Below, piece after piece: positions 1 through 9,795 of a DNA stretch of 20,811 bases; the first letter of the stretch is position 1; each line of letters starts with the position of its first letter. The stretch is taken from NCBI GenBank assembly GCA_013054445.1, contig JAAMPI010001035.1:1-20811 (forward strand), read 5' to 3'. Made by a program: the position numbers and the translations under genes. The notes beneath the pieces are model-generated. The model was not told the DNA's origin. It searched no databases and worked only from the letters and a program-made list of their open reading frames with translations. This DNA is from Cudoniella acicularis (lineage: Eukaryota > Ascomycota > Leotiomycetes > Helotiales > Helotiaceae).

Positions 1-417
1 CCATAACGTGTCCAGAGTGTCAACCAGTGAGGCGGCCCATCCGCAGAACGGGGTTTTATACCCGCCATTTATGGGCTTCAATTCATCCTTTCCCCAAGCT
101 TCCTTCTTGTAGCCTTTCCAGGCATGCAAGAACTCCTTGCGCACTTCGCCCAGCCTGTGTAATCGCACCTCCTTCTCATCAGAAGTCTCGGGCACAGGAT
201 TGCTCTGGATCTTGGGTAACTTATTTGCGCCATTCCTAGGAACTCGAAAGAGAGGCGAAGAGATGGGGTATATTTCAGGTCGAATTGGCACCGGTACATA
301 GTTGAATTGCACTTGCGTATGGAGGAAGTTGTCTCGAAAAAAGTAGATGAGTGCCAGCACTAAAACAACCAACCCCACGGCTCGAGTGAACCTTTTAGCG
401 GGGGCCCGGCGCACCAT
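1..417 (-). CDS. GH47 class I alpha-1,2-mannosidase, N-terminal part (runs off left edge)
   Basis: This is the N-terminal 139 codons of a glycoside hydrolase family 47 mannosidase, which trims mannose from N-glycans in the ER or Golgi lumen. The frame is open to position 1. From the ATG at 417 it shows a short basic cytoplasmic tail, a hydrophobic signal anchor (about residues 15-27, ending in IYFFRDN), a Pro-rich stem, then the start of the catalytic domain: a segment reading LHAWKGYKKEAWGKDEL followed by FCGWAASLVDTLDTLW. That matches the GH47 signature GW-x-A-x-LVD-x-LDTLW. The frame stays open upstream, so ATGs at 513 and 555 are alternatives. I prefer 417 because it gives a standard type II anchor directly after a basic MVRR start. 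The catalytic acids lie beyond the edge. It is probably a conserved gene flanking the accessory block. Confidence 0.88.
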   Translation of the reverse strand, partial: MVRRAPAKRFTRAVGLVVLVLALIYFFRDNFLHTQVQFNYVPVPIRPEIYPISSPLFRVPRNGANKLPKIQSNPVPETSDEKEVRLHRLGEVRKEFLHAWKGYKKEAWGKDELKPINGGYKTPFCGWAASLVDTLDTLW

Positions 418-513
418 GGCCTCCTGTGCGGCGTTAGCATGACCGTGCCACCTCGGTCGCGAATAGAGAATGCGATGAACTTGCCATATAGGTCTCGTCG
501 AACCCGCGAACAT

Positions 514-1735
514 GGATGCTGAGGTTTTCCTTATCCTTATAACCCATCTCAGCATTTGCGTTTGCTTTCGCCTTCATGAAAAGTTAATGAAGGAAGGCAG
601 GAAGCTGCCAAGGAAGCCATTCTGGCAAAACATAAGGGGTCGCGACTGCTCAGACGACGACTACCGGCTGTGTGTCACATTGTCCCAGAGAGGGAACTGG
701 CCAAGAGTTCAGGCGCGAGCCACACAGGGATGAATTGCGCCTTGTCGCGGTTTTCGCGATGATCTGTACCACAGCAAGGAGAGACACGGCATGCTGAGTT
801 GTTGTCTCGGTACAGGAGCATTTCTTTTTCTGGGCATGGTGCGTTGAGAATCATGAACTATGGAGCACTACTCAGAAGGAAAGAAGGCAGATAAGACCAC
901 ACTGTCTACGGGCGCAGCTTTAGGGGTATTCTAGGCTTCATTTGGCGACTTGGGGCCGCAATGGCGTTCGAGCCCAGGCACTAGCGATCAACCTTACCTA
1001 CCTAGGCAAGGTAGCCGGGGTATGTAACGGCAACGCCTCTTCTCATAAATATTCTTCTCCTGACTACATGCGCCATCAACGTTCGTGTGATCAGATTCAG
1101 ACTCTCATTTCTTGAAGCTACACGATAGTTACCGCACAGACTTTTCCTTTCTCGCCATTCCTTGAGAATTTCAAACCACTTTCCTCTGCATGCAAATCGA
1201 AATGCGCAATTGCTTGCTCAACACGTCCATATCCTCATTCCATAGAAAGACACCAATTCTTATAAACATGGCATCCATTCCTTCGACCGGCTTGAGGACC
1301 AATCCCTCTCTTACTGTCTACATGATGGCGCACTAAGTAATCCGGATGATTGTGCCAGATTGGGAGACAAACTAAATCGTCACAAAGAGCTGTCGCCGGC
1401 AGTTCCTCTACCTCCTCAAAATCATTCCGGAAATGGCGATTCCAGCATGTATTAAGCAGGCAGTCTATCCTGACATGCAAGAATAATTCGTGGCGCCTCT
1501 TTCTGGCAGCAGCAACGCGGGCGAGTCGACCAGATACGGTAAGGGAACCCCCAAATACAGATCCAAAAGCATCACTCGAAGCGTGGGTTATATCAACCTT
1601 TTCAATGGCCATCGCTGTATCTCTTTCATCTGAAAATTAAATCTCCCCAGTTCGGATAGGGCCATTAACCAATGCCCAAAACCAATTTGGTATCCAACGC
1701 TCAGCCCGAAGCGGCTGGATAGAGTTGCTCGGGAT
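514..1735. other. Gene-poor spacer upstream of GH47
   Basis: I see no convincing gene in these 1.2 kb. It should hold the GH47 promoter (minus strand). Overlapping ORFs on both strands near 1235-1640 (125 codons minus, 96 codons plus) have no recognisable domain; at most they could be a relic. A short imperfect inverted repeat (ACCTT...AAGGT arms around a CCTAGG core) lies at 991-1012. Confidence 0.4.
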
Positions 1736-2502
1736 CAGTGTGTCAGAGAAATAATCAAAGTAATTAATTACTAATCAAATCAAATCAAATCAAATCAAAT
1801 CAAATATTTTTGATTAGAGTTTGAATAGAACTTTCTGAGACCCACTTAATTTGATTTAAATAACTTATTAAATTAAATTAAATTAGTTTGATTAGTATTT
1901 ATTACTTTATTATTCTTTAACTCTTTATATAAATAGTCTATAGGCTTTTAATTAAAGAATTTAGTATTTTCTAGTTATATAGGTACTTTTACTAGAAGGT
2001 AATAAAGAAGAAAGAGAGGGGGGTTATTATTGCCTTGATGACTTAGGTTATACGAGGGTCGAAGAGGACAGGAGAGAGAGTTTTAAGTGAAAATAAAAGT
2101 ATAATATTTAGTTATTATATTCTTCTAGTTTAGGGGCCTTAATCCTATAAGTATATAGACAGATTTAAAATGTTTATATCTTAGAAAGAAGCTTAATTAT
2201 ATAAGATTCTATTTTTATATTCGCGTGACTAAAATAATTAATTACTAATTAAATTAAATCGAATATTCATGATTTGATTTTAATTAGGGCTTAAAAAGTT
2301 TGACTTGATTTTGGTTAGGGCTGCAAGTAGGAGATGGATCTTGCCATCGCCATGATGATCTGCTGCTACAAAGGGTGGAGGGTGGCCAGAGATCTCTTTG
2401 AGTACATCGTGCTCAGAATGGATGAGTTGTAGCATCTTTCCTTTTTCGCGAATTGTTTCTCGTCTTATTGTCTGCCTACTAATCAAATCATTTTACACAC
2501 CG
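1736..2502. mobile_element. Non-autonomous hAT-like element, AT-rich, 767 bp
   Basis: The 8-mer CTCGGGAT occurs directly on both sides (1728-1735 and 2503-2510), inside a 10-bp identity GCTCGGGATC. It fits the hAT target-site consensus nTnnnnAn. The enclosed sequence begins CAGTGTGTCAGAG and its other end, reverse complemented, begins CGGTGTGTAAAATG. These are short imperfect inverted termini of the CA-G-TGT kind typical of hAT elements. Subterminal motifs recur: the 14-mer TACTAATCAAATCA is present at 1769-1782 and 2477-2490, and a related TAATTAATTACTAAT block lies at about 1761 and 2236. The interior is strongly AT-rich with no transposase frame, which suggests a MITE or a RIP-degraded deletion derivative. 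The family name is inference. A 9-11 bp duplication would also suit a Mutator-like element. Confidence 0.55.
1776..1805. repeat. (CAAAT)6 microsatellite
   Basis: Six perfect CAAAT units lie in the left subterminal part of the hAT-like element, next to its TAATTAATTACTAAT motif. Degenerate AAATT units continue at about 1870-1890 and 2245-2255, so the repeat looks like an expanded subterminal motif. Confidence 0.9.
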
Positions 2503-2549
2503 CTCGGGATCCTCTACGATGTCCATTTATCCACTTCGAGATAATATCC

Positions 2550-4353
2550 TCACTTCTCCGTACCGGCCTTTTCCTTTCTACCCTCTATCTCCTCCAGGCC
2601 GAACTCGGTCTCAAGGGTCTTGCGCAGCTCTACTTCCTTCTCAAACAGAGTCAACAGGAACGCGAACCCAGCAAAGATAATGGCGATTTGGAAGACGCGC
2701 TGCGTGGCCTGCCTGTAGACAGCACGGACCTCGGTCTGCAGTGCCGGTGGGAACTGCTCTACAAACACCGCTGATGCAGCCTGGTACGCGCCGCCCGCTG
2801 AGATAATCCGAGCTATTAGGGGGTCTGAGATAGCTCCCTGGGCCAGCAGCGCGTCAACGCGGTTATTAAAGATGGCGGCTGGTATCGCTACACCCCACAC
2901 GTGGCCAAACAGGCGGATAAAATACCAAGCCGCCGTGCAGGCCGCTAGATCACGCTCGTGGACGAAGGCCTGGAAAGCCGGTAGCATCGTCGTGAAAATC
3001 ATGCCTCCACCGAAGGAGACCACGCACTGGAAGACAGCCCATTGCGCAACCGTCGTTTCTTCCCGCTGCAGCGTGAAAAGGCCCAGGCCGAGGGTTTGGA
3101 TGGCGAAGGCGAGCACATGGATTGGTTTGTATCGGCCCCAGCGAGTGAGCGTAATAGCGCCCAACATGGAACCCGGGACACCAAGGAGTGAAATGGGGAG
3201 CAGAGCAACTCAAGCTCGGCGCGGCGAGTAGAGCTTGACGCCCTGGAAGAAGACAGGCAAGAAGAATATGCACCAGTATAGCAGGGCCGAGTAAAGAAAG
3301 GTGTTGATGGCTAGTATGGCCGAGGTACGAGTCCGAAAAAAACGCGGCGGGATAAGGGGCTCGGCTGAGAAGCTAGTCGTCTGCAACCAGGCAAAGATGA
3401 AGAGGCCGAGAAAGCCAACGAGGAGCGGCACCAGTGTATGCCACGACTGCCAAAGGTATCGAGTGCCGGCGTAGCTCAGGGCATAGAGGACAGACACCGT
3501 ACTAGCCACAAGTATACTGTTACCGACGAGGTCAATACGTTTCAGCTTCTGCCAGAACGACATTTCCTTGTTGTAGTTGACACGCAAGAAGACAAAAAGC
3601 AGAACAAATGCTGCTCCGCCAATTGGCAGGTTCAGGTAGAAAACCCAACGCCACGTCGTTGAGGAAACGATGGCACCACCAACAAAGGGGCCGAGCGCCG
3701 AGCCGATGCCGAAGATGGACATGAGGATGGCTGAGAACTTGCCCCGCTGGCGGAGCGGCACAAGATCACTGAGAATGATGCTCGACACCATGACAATGCC
3801 GCCCGAGCCGACGCACTGGACGGCCCGGCCCGCGATCAGCATGCCGCCTGTCGAAGCCCCGCCGCAAATGCCGCTCCCAAGCATAAAGGTGGCGACAACG
3901 GTAAACATAACGTATCTTCGGCCAAAGATATTGCAGAACTGGCCGAATAGGGGCTGAAACGCCGTGCTAATTTGATGAGAAAGAGGTAAGTATCAGGAAA
4001 CATTTATTTGAAGGAGGGACGTACCTAGACAGGAAGAAGGCATTGGTGATCCAGATGAAACTGTCGCCAAGCTGCAGGTCGGACAGAATCACAGGCGCCG
4101 CGATTGCAACAACCGTGTTCTCTAGCGCTGCCAGCAAGTTTGTGATGCCCAACCCGATGACGATGGCATACACTTGGAAACCAAGCTTGGGTGCCGGAGG
4201 TGGCGTCCCGCCCTCGAGCTCGAGGTGGAGCTCGCTCAACGGTAGCGACGAGCTTTGCATTTCTGCAGAGTTCTCCCCATCCGTCTCTGAAGTAACAGGA
4301 GGGTGAGGTGCCTCGAACTTAGTCGTTTCGATCTCAACACCGTCTCCCGCCAT
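2550..4353 (-). pseudogene. MFS multidrug/toxin efflux pump (DHA2-type) with one in-frame TGA
   Basis: This is a 14-helix major facilitator drug:H+ antiporter of the plasma membrane, the type that exports fungal secondary metabolites. Exon 1 is 4353..4025, a 58-bp intron spans 4024..3967 (GTACGT..TTAG), and exon 2 is 3966..2550. Joining gives FFLSSTAFQPLFGQ, the usual helix 2-3 region, followed by the FGRRYVM loop. Motif C reads GIGSALGPFVGG (about residues 196-207). The N-terminus is an acidic tail of about 57 residues and the C-terminus is charged. Codon 362 of 581 is TGA (3210-3212), just after YSPRRA, where a Gly is usual (GGA to TGA would be one transversion). Homology-like sequence continues in frame for 219 more residues, so this is a single nonsense lesion and not a gene end. 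The truncated product would lose about five helices. It is co-oriented with the reductase. Confidence 0.87.
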
Positions 4354-4617
4354 TGTTCTCTCTTTTTCAGATTTTGCAAAAATTCAAAAAAAGTACAAGT
4401 ACAGGCGCGGATGAAGGTACGGAGACAGGCCCTTAAGGTTGAGAGAGCATCGAGTGAGAAGTCAAACGAGAAGGTAATTTCTCTTTACCGAGTAAGTGTG
4501 AACAGAAGATGAAATCAAGCTAATAAGGAATGTGAAGGTAGAAACCACGTGCTGCACTAGGATATTTAGTGCCTAGGTAATGAACCTGCGAACACCCATC
4601 ACATGCGATGCATGTTG
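4354..4617 (-). promoter_or_regulatory. Upstream region of the MFS pump, cut short by a Tc1 insertion
   Basis: Only about 264 bp separate the pump's ATG from the left TA of the Tc1-like element. I see no clear TATA box; there are A-rich and CT-rich tracts near 4370-4400. Any promoter element originally farther upstream is now 1.3 kb away, beyond the transposon. Confidence 0.4.
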
Positions 4618-4619
4618 TA

Positions 4620-5933
4620 CAACCTACAGGCCCTTTTAATAGTTAGGTGAGGCTTAATTAAGCACTACGACCAAGCATGACGTAGTGGTGCCACCCAATC
4701 AGATGTCACAGAAAACAGCTGTTTTGTGTGGAATAACGCTACTTTAAAAGCTCGCAATCCTTCTTCTTTTCTCACCAAAATCATGGCATCTTCAGGTCCA
4801 GAACCACTCTCTATTCCCACTCCAAAGACGCCTACACGCGAGACGTCAAGGGATCAGAAGCTTCAGATCCAAACCCTCTATTTTACAGCTGGTTAGAGCC
4901 TTACTGATCTCCTCCTTCAATTTCCTAGGCTGACACGCAGGCAGATTGATCATGCTCTAGAAACACGTCCAACTCCTCAAAAACCTAGCCACTGTAGCCG
5001 ACACGTCCTCCTTACTCACCATCAAAAAGAGCTCGTAAAATGGGTCACGATAGACAGATGGACACGTGGGGTTCCTTGGAAGGACCTTCTACAGCAGATT
5101 AATTGGGAGGAGGTTGGGCATAAGGCCATCCGGCGTGCTTTTACTCTTGAAGGCTACGTACGTGGAATAAGAAAGAAGCCACCACTATCGGAGAAGAACC
5201 AGAAGGCACGACTAACGTGGGCGTACAAGTATGAGAATTAGACAGAAGAGCAGTGGGATAGTATCCTCTGGAGCGATGGGACATGGGTATCTTTAGGTCC
5301 TCACCGCCAGCAGTGGTGTACAAGATTAAAAGGACGTTCAGAGCTCTTTATCCCTGATTGTATTCAAGATAAATAGTAGAGGAAGATTGGATAGATGTTT
5401 TGGGGTTGTGTTTCGGGGAGAAATGGGAAATGTCTAGGCCCTTTTTAGGAGAAGAGTTAGAGGTCGATTAGGAAGGTTTCTTATTGTGATCATGTAGTTC
5501 CTGTCTTTTGGAGGTATATACAGAACCACTGAGGGCTGTTATTTCAACAGGATGGAGGTCCAGGGCATAATGCAAAGTATAGCATAGAGTTTATGGTCCA
5601 AAGAGGCATTTATCCAATTATTTGGCCTACGTTCTCGCTAGATCTGTCTCCTATTAAGCCCCTTTGGAACAGGATGAGGGATATTATCAGCTTGCTAGAT
5701 CCGGAGGTCCATAGGAACTATAATAAGCTCTGTACAGCTGTTTAGCGGGCATGGGATAGTCTTATAGATGCTGAGATCAGAGACTCTATTCACACAATGC
5801 ATGACTGCTATAAAGCTGTTATTGCAGCCCACGGTATGGAAATAGATTATTAAATGGCTTTAATTTTGATTTTTAAAAGCAGCATGAAGTGGCGAATCTC
5901 GGACGTTAAACATATATATGGGCATGGAGGTTG
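4620..5933 (+). mobile_element. Tc1-like DNA transposon, RIP-degraded (copy 1)
   Basis: This 1314-bp element is flanked by TA (4618-4619 and 5934-5935), the Tc1/mariner target duplication. The left end begins CAACCTACAGGCCC and the right end, reverse complemented, begins CAACCTCCATGCCC: 12 of 14 matching, with weaker similarity farther in. It contains one transposase frame (see separate entry). It lies between the pump's start and the reductase's stop. Excision would leave an intergenic gap of roughly 300 bp, so the insertion came after the two genes were neighbours. Confidence 0.8.
4783..5853 (+). pseudogene. Tc1-like DD34E transposase, nine internal stops, no frameshift
   Basis: One frame of 357 codons runs from ATG to TAA. 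It shows the catalytic Asp in WSDGTWV (5275-5277), the second Asp in FQQDGGPGHN (5551-5553), and DLSPIKPLW, where the third acidic residue should be. The spacing of 34 residues between the second and third sites is the Tc1 DD34E signature. The third site is Lys (AAG, 5656-5658). Internal stops lie at 4894, 5239, 5374, 5377, 5392, 5446, 5458, 5530 and 5743; eight are TAG and one TGA. They sit where Trp or Gln would suit, consistent with CAG to TAG or TGG to TAG changes. A length near 356 residues is normal for the family. It is certainly inactive. Confidence 0.9.
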
Positions 5934-5963
5934 TATACCCATCCGGATCAAGTCTAGTCTGCC

Positions 5964-7103
5964 TCATTCAATAATAGCAACCAACTTCTTCCCCGACACT
6001 CCTCCAGACCCTAAAAGCTCCAGCCCCCTCACTACGCCCTGCAACCCTCCCTCCAGCACCTCGGTCGGATGCGCTTGTAGCCTCCCCCCATCCAACAATC
6101 GTTGAAACATCCCTATACACCGCACCGCCAACTCACGCTTCTCTTGGCTTGCCATCCGATCATATCCGCCCTGCCCCAACTTGATATCCTGCCCAAACGC
6201 CTCTGAAGCCATGACAAACGTGGGGCGCACAGCCCGCCGCTTGGTCAGTAGCTCGTCGGGGACGCGTTCCAGCGACACGTATCGACCTCCTGGGCGCTGA
6301 ATCGCGCTGTAGCAGGTGGCGACACTATCGACGTTGCTGATGCAGTCCAGCACGTATTTAAGTCGTCCGCCCGTGTGCGCCTTGATCTCTGCCGCAACAT
6401 CTGGGACAGAGTAGTCAAACACGGCGGAGGCACCTCTTCCTCGGACCAGGTCGAAATTCCGTGGCGAGCATGTGGCGATGGGATTGTAGCCAGAGAGCTT
6501 GAGTAGCTGCACAGCAATTGTTCCTGTGGCTGTGCTTCCGCCGTAGACGAGCACGGGGACAGGCTTCTCAGAAAGGTTGGGGGCGTCTGGGGTATCTGGG
6601 GTCCCCGGAAGGCCAAGGGCGTCTGGGGACCATAAGGCTAAGAGACAGGCCGAGATAGCGGTGCCCAGCGTTGCGGCCTGGAGGAGCCCCATTACGCCCT
6701 CGTCCGGAGATGATGGGTCCGAAGGGTTGGATGAAGGCACACGCATCAACAGATCGGCAGGCGTGCGCACATATTCAGCAAAAGCACCGTTGGCCTGTCG
6801 GGGCGCTGGCGCGAAGCCGAATGCTGCCCCGCAGACCATGGTGCCGGGCTTTAGGGGGTTTGATTTAACATCGTCAGCCACCTGGACCACAGTCCCGGAA
6901 AAGTCGGTCCCAATGTAGGCGCCTGGGATAGGGAAGTTTTTCAGAATCTTGTAGTCGGCAGGATTGAGGGCGACTGCGAATGTCTTGACGAGCACAAAGC
7001 CCGGTGGGAGCGACGGGATGGCTGCCTCACTGACGAGAAGGGGCCGGCCGTCGTCGCCTTGCTGGACCGCGCGTTGGGAAGATGGGAGCTGGTTTGGGGC
7101 CAT
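5964..7103 (-). CDS. Trans-acting enoyl reductase-like protein (zinc-independent MDR, LovC/TenC type)
   Basis: This intronless 379-residue medium-chain dehydrogenase/reductase resembles the stand-alone enoyl reductases that work with fungal highly reducing PKS or PKS-NRPS enzymes, using NADPH to reduce alpha,beta-double bonds on the ACP-bound chain. Numbered from the ATG at 7103, it shows VALNPADYKIL (about 45-55), the GTDFSGTV loop (65-72) and the nucleotide-binding turn YGGSTATG (187-194). The structural and catalytic zinc ligands of alcohol dehydrogenases are absent, as expected for this subgroup. An upstream in-frame ATG at 7139 would add 12 residues. I prefer 7103 because MAPNQLP matches the usual short N-terminus and leaves about 90 bp to a TATA box. 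The frame is intact and has an unbroken C-terminus (KKLVAIIE). No partner synthase is in the window. A quinone-oxidoreductase-like role cannot be excluded. Confidence 0.85.
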   Translation of the reverse strand: MAPNQLPSSQRAVQQGDDGRPLLVSEAAIPSLPPGFVLVKTFAVALNPADYKILKNFPIPGAYIGTDFSGTVVQVADDVKSNPLKPGTMVCGAAFGFAPAPRQANGAFAEYVRTPADLLMRVPSSNPSDPSSPDEGVMGLLQAATLGTAISACLLALWSPDALGLPGTPDTPDAPNLSEKPVPVLVYGGSTATGTIAVQLLKLSGYNPIATCSPRNFDLVRGRGASAVFDYSVPDVAAEIKAHTGGRLKYVLDCISNVDSVATCYSAIQRPGGRYVSLERVPDELLTKRRAVRPTFVMASEAFGQDIKLGQGGYDRMASQEKRELAVRCIGMFQRLLDGGRLQAHPTEVLEGGLQGVVRGLELLGSGGVSGKKLVAIIE

Positions 7104-7192
7104 TGTCGGTCTGGAAGTGTACCTACAGCTAATTGTCAATGGTGAGTATGCGAGCTCTTCTCATTTCACTTCCGTTTTCACGCATGTTCTGT

Positions 7193-7198
7193 TTTATA
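7193..7198 (-). promoter_or_regulatory. TATA box for the enoyl reductase gene
   Basis: The minus strand reads GCATATAAAACAG here, about 90 bp upstream of the ATG at 7103 and about 55 bp upstream of the alternative ATG at 7139. The spacing suits the downstream start better. Confidence 0.45.
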
Positions 7199-8400
7199 TG
7201 CGTCGAGATACGAGAGTACACTTCCCTCGCATCGCGCAATCGTAATTGGCCTACGAATTACACCAAAATCGAGATGCTGGCATATGACCTTCCATTCTGG
7301 AACACAGGATTCTCAAAGGCCCCCAAGTTAGAAGCGAAGGTCTTTCGTGACTTGGGAAGGGTGTGGATACATGACAGGTGAGCGGTCATTGTTGCATATG
7401 TTTGAGACTTACGCGGAATAGGGGAAGGTGCTGGGGTATATATGTGAAAGGTGTGGTTGATTTCGTAATATATCTGACGTAGAATAAGTGCTTATTAGGG
7501 ATCTTTTGCTGTTATACAGAATAGGGTTGTAGTGTGCTTGAATAGGAAACTGGAAGTTCTCTCCCCTGTTTAGGATCTTCACACCTACTCATTTCATTTG
7601 CTAATTAGGGATATCTTTGCTATTGTGTAATATTAGGCTTTGCTGCTGTGTAATATTAGGCCTTGCTGTTGTGTAATATTAGTCTTCGGTGTGCTTGGAT
7701 AGAACTTCGGAAGTTTCCTCCCCTATTAAAATCTTCACATCGTTCCATTTTCCTGTTCCCTCCCCCATATCGCCACGATATCGCCACGCTTAGACTACGC
7801 CGCAGGAGTACTGCGGTTCAAATAGTCTTTTTTAACGACGCAGCGAATCCAGCCACATCGTTGCAGAGAAATCAAACTATGGTCCGTAGCCCTTGGAGAC
7901 AGAAAAGTGTGGCACAAGGCCGGGTATCGTGTGGAGGTTTGCTAATCAAGTTATTGAATGATCCATAGAAACAGAGATATTGAGAAAATCAATACCCTAA
8001 CTAGTCTTTTCATCTGTATTCTAGGGATAGGTTCTCACTGTTCAAAAAAGGCTCACAGATCTCTCTTGGTGTACCAGCCTTTTTTGCACCCGCGAGGCAG
8101 TAACTATTCCTGCCACTTTCTGACAGCAAGTTTTATTTTCAACTCCCAATTTTGCCTTACCTGCCTGCTCACCTCCACAGCCATAACAGCCAATATCCTT
8201 CAAATTAAGGTTTTGGGATCCATTTTTTGGACAAAACAATAAAACGAACTGGCGCTTAGTTACCACCTCCACTGCACAGAGAATAAGAAGCCCGAGATTC
8301 CAGCTTTCATGCATGTTCGCTGTGTAAGCTTCCTTTATGTACAAAAAACTACACCTAGGCCGATCTAGTCCTGCCGACCCAGCACCAGAACATAGCCAAG
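7199..8400. other. Divergent intergenic region between reductase and rhodopsin-domain gene
   Basis: These 1.2 kb separate two divergently transcribed genes and must hold both promoters. No supported coding region is visible; ORFs at 7663-8242 on plus and 8042-8344 on minus have no recognisable features. The region carries a duplicated block (listed separately). A bidirectional cluster promoter is possible but unproven. Confidence 0.45.
7490..7751. repeat. Imperfect direct duplication with an internal 23-bp triplication
   Basis: Block A (7490-7597) and block B (7600-7751) share the same order of landmarks. Each has GCTWATTAGGG, a TTTGCT..TGT..A motif, GTGCTTGRATAG (offset 157 bp), a CTCCCC run and ATCTTCACAY (offset 156 bp). 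In block B a 23-bp unit containing TTGCTNYTGTGTAATATTAG occurs three times (GTGTAATATTAG starting at 7625, 7648 and 7671), which accounts for its greater length. This looks like a segmental tandem duplication followed by local slippage. Confidence 0.75.
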
Positions 8401-9795
8401 ATGGCTTTTAAATTATGGAATAACCACACACAATTGGCGCAATTCATCGTGCTGATTATATTCACGCCCATTGGTATCGCAGTAACGGTGCTGCGCTTCG
8501 TCGCGACATATCGCGGGGCGCGCAAGCCCAGTCTCGAGGACTGGCTGGCCGTCATGGCTACCTTGTTCTTCATCCTGACCAACCTTGCGGGTTTGATGGG
8601 TGAGTAGCATCACTGCTATCATCGTCCGGCTAATGGTTGCTGATGTGTTGTGGAATAGCGATTAGTATACTCAATGGGCGCCAAATCGTGGAGGAAATTG
8701 TTGAGAGTCCATCGGACTTTGAACATATGCGCAAAGTATGCTGATCCTCACTCTCCGTCTCTTTGTCAAAATAACACTCCTTTCCCTTCTCTTTCTGCTT
8801 CAATAGCATACTGACACCAAAGACAGTGGGACATAGCGGGCCTCTACTTCTACTTTGGGCACTCGCTCACCGCGAAGCTCAGTGTCCTGGCTCTCTACTA
8901 CCGCATATTTGGCATCGACCGCACCTACAGGATCTGGATCTATGTGCTGGGAGGTATCCAAACGGTCCTGTTTGTCATATTCTGCATCTTCCAGGCGCTG
9001 CAGTGCAAACCGTTCAACAGATACTTCGACCTCTCGATACCGGGGACTTGCACTGATGAAGGGACGGTGATCCTCTCGGGCGAGGCGCCAAACGCGCTCG
9101 TCGACTTTGCCATGGTAATACTCGCTATGTTCATGATCCGACCTCGCCAGCTACCGTCTTCCATGAAGTGGAGGCTCAGAGTCCTTTTCGGCATCGGTTC
9201 CCTGTGAGTGCTTTCCTGTCGTTGTTGGGGCCGTTTGCTGACTACAATACTAGTGTTGGAATACTAGGGTTCATCAAAATCATTATCACTTATTCTACAA
9301 GCGCAGTTTGTAAGCCTGATCTTGCCCCTCCCGGCTCCGCCTCTTGTTTACAAATGCGCCTGCTAACTCTTCTATTTGCCAGATGCCTTCAGCATGGTCT
9401 CCCTCTGGACCTGCGTTCAGATGTTCGCCGCCCTGCTCTGCTGCAGCCTGCCCGTTTTCCACCGCATGTTATCGACCACCGGTTTCTGGAGCCGACTCAC
9501 TTCGCGGATGGTCAGCTACGCAAGCTTTGGGCGAGCCTCGCGTTTCCGAACGACGCAGCATTCCACAGCGCAGTCAAGCAAGCGAAGTGGTCACGATCCA
9601 GTGGGGAGGCACCGCCCGGGTTGGGAGCATTTAGACGAGGAAACCAACAACAGCGAACAAAACAGTACCAAGTTCCTCGCTTGGCCCGAGGCGGCGCACC
9701 AGGCAGAGACTCATGCTCTGAGTGACTTTCCTATTCAAGGTTCGCATCCGCAATCGCCTGGCATACAGGTGGAGAGGCGGTTCGACGTGGTCTAG
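8401..9795 (+). CDS. Fungal rhodopsin-domain (SAT4-type) seven-helix integral membrane protein
   Basis: There are five exons: 8401..8599, 8659..8735, 8827..9203, 9254..9309 and 9383..9795. The introns are 59, 91, 50 and 73 bp, all GT..AG; the last has a TGCTAACT branch site. The spliced frame is 373 residues. Hydrophobic segments begin at LAQFIVLIIFTPIGIAVTVL, then WLAVMATLFFILTNLAGLM after the family-typical RGARKPSLEDW loop. Later come GLYFYFGHSL, YVLGGIQTVLFVIFCIF, a Cys-containing loop (SIPGTCTDEG), VDFAMVILAMFMI and VGILGFIKIII. The C-terminus after the last helix (about residue 270 on) is hydrophilic and rich in Ser, Gln and His. This family is large in Pezizomycotina and frequent in secondary-metabolite clusters; its function is mostly unknown. 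There is no retinal-lysine evidence. The gene looks intact and is followed 400 bp later by the P450 on the same strand. Confidence 0.85.

Noticed and set aside
1235..1640. Overlapping ORFs of 125 (minus) and 96 (plus) codons
   Set aside because: No domain, no intron logic and no clear coding bias. Two long ORFs on opposite strands of the same stretch usually mean chance.
3210..3216. Programmed stop readthrough (TGA CTA type) or selenocysteine in the MFS gene
   Set aside because: The following codon is GTT, not CTA, and ascomycetes lack the selenocysteine system.
3170..3230. An intron removing the in-frame TGA of the MFS gene
   Set aside because: Family-like sequence reads straight through on both sides of the stop, so removing any stretch would delete conserved residues. 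No suitable acceptor is nearby.
7790..7850. GGTTCAAATAG resembling a tRNA T-arm
   Set aside because: No matching acceptor stem, D-arm or anticodon arm in the neighbourhood.
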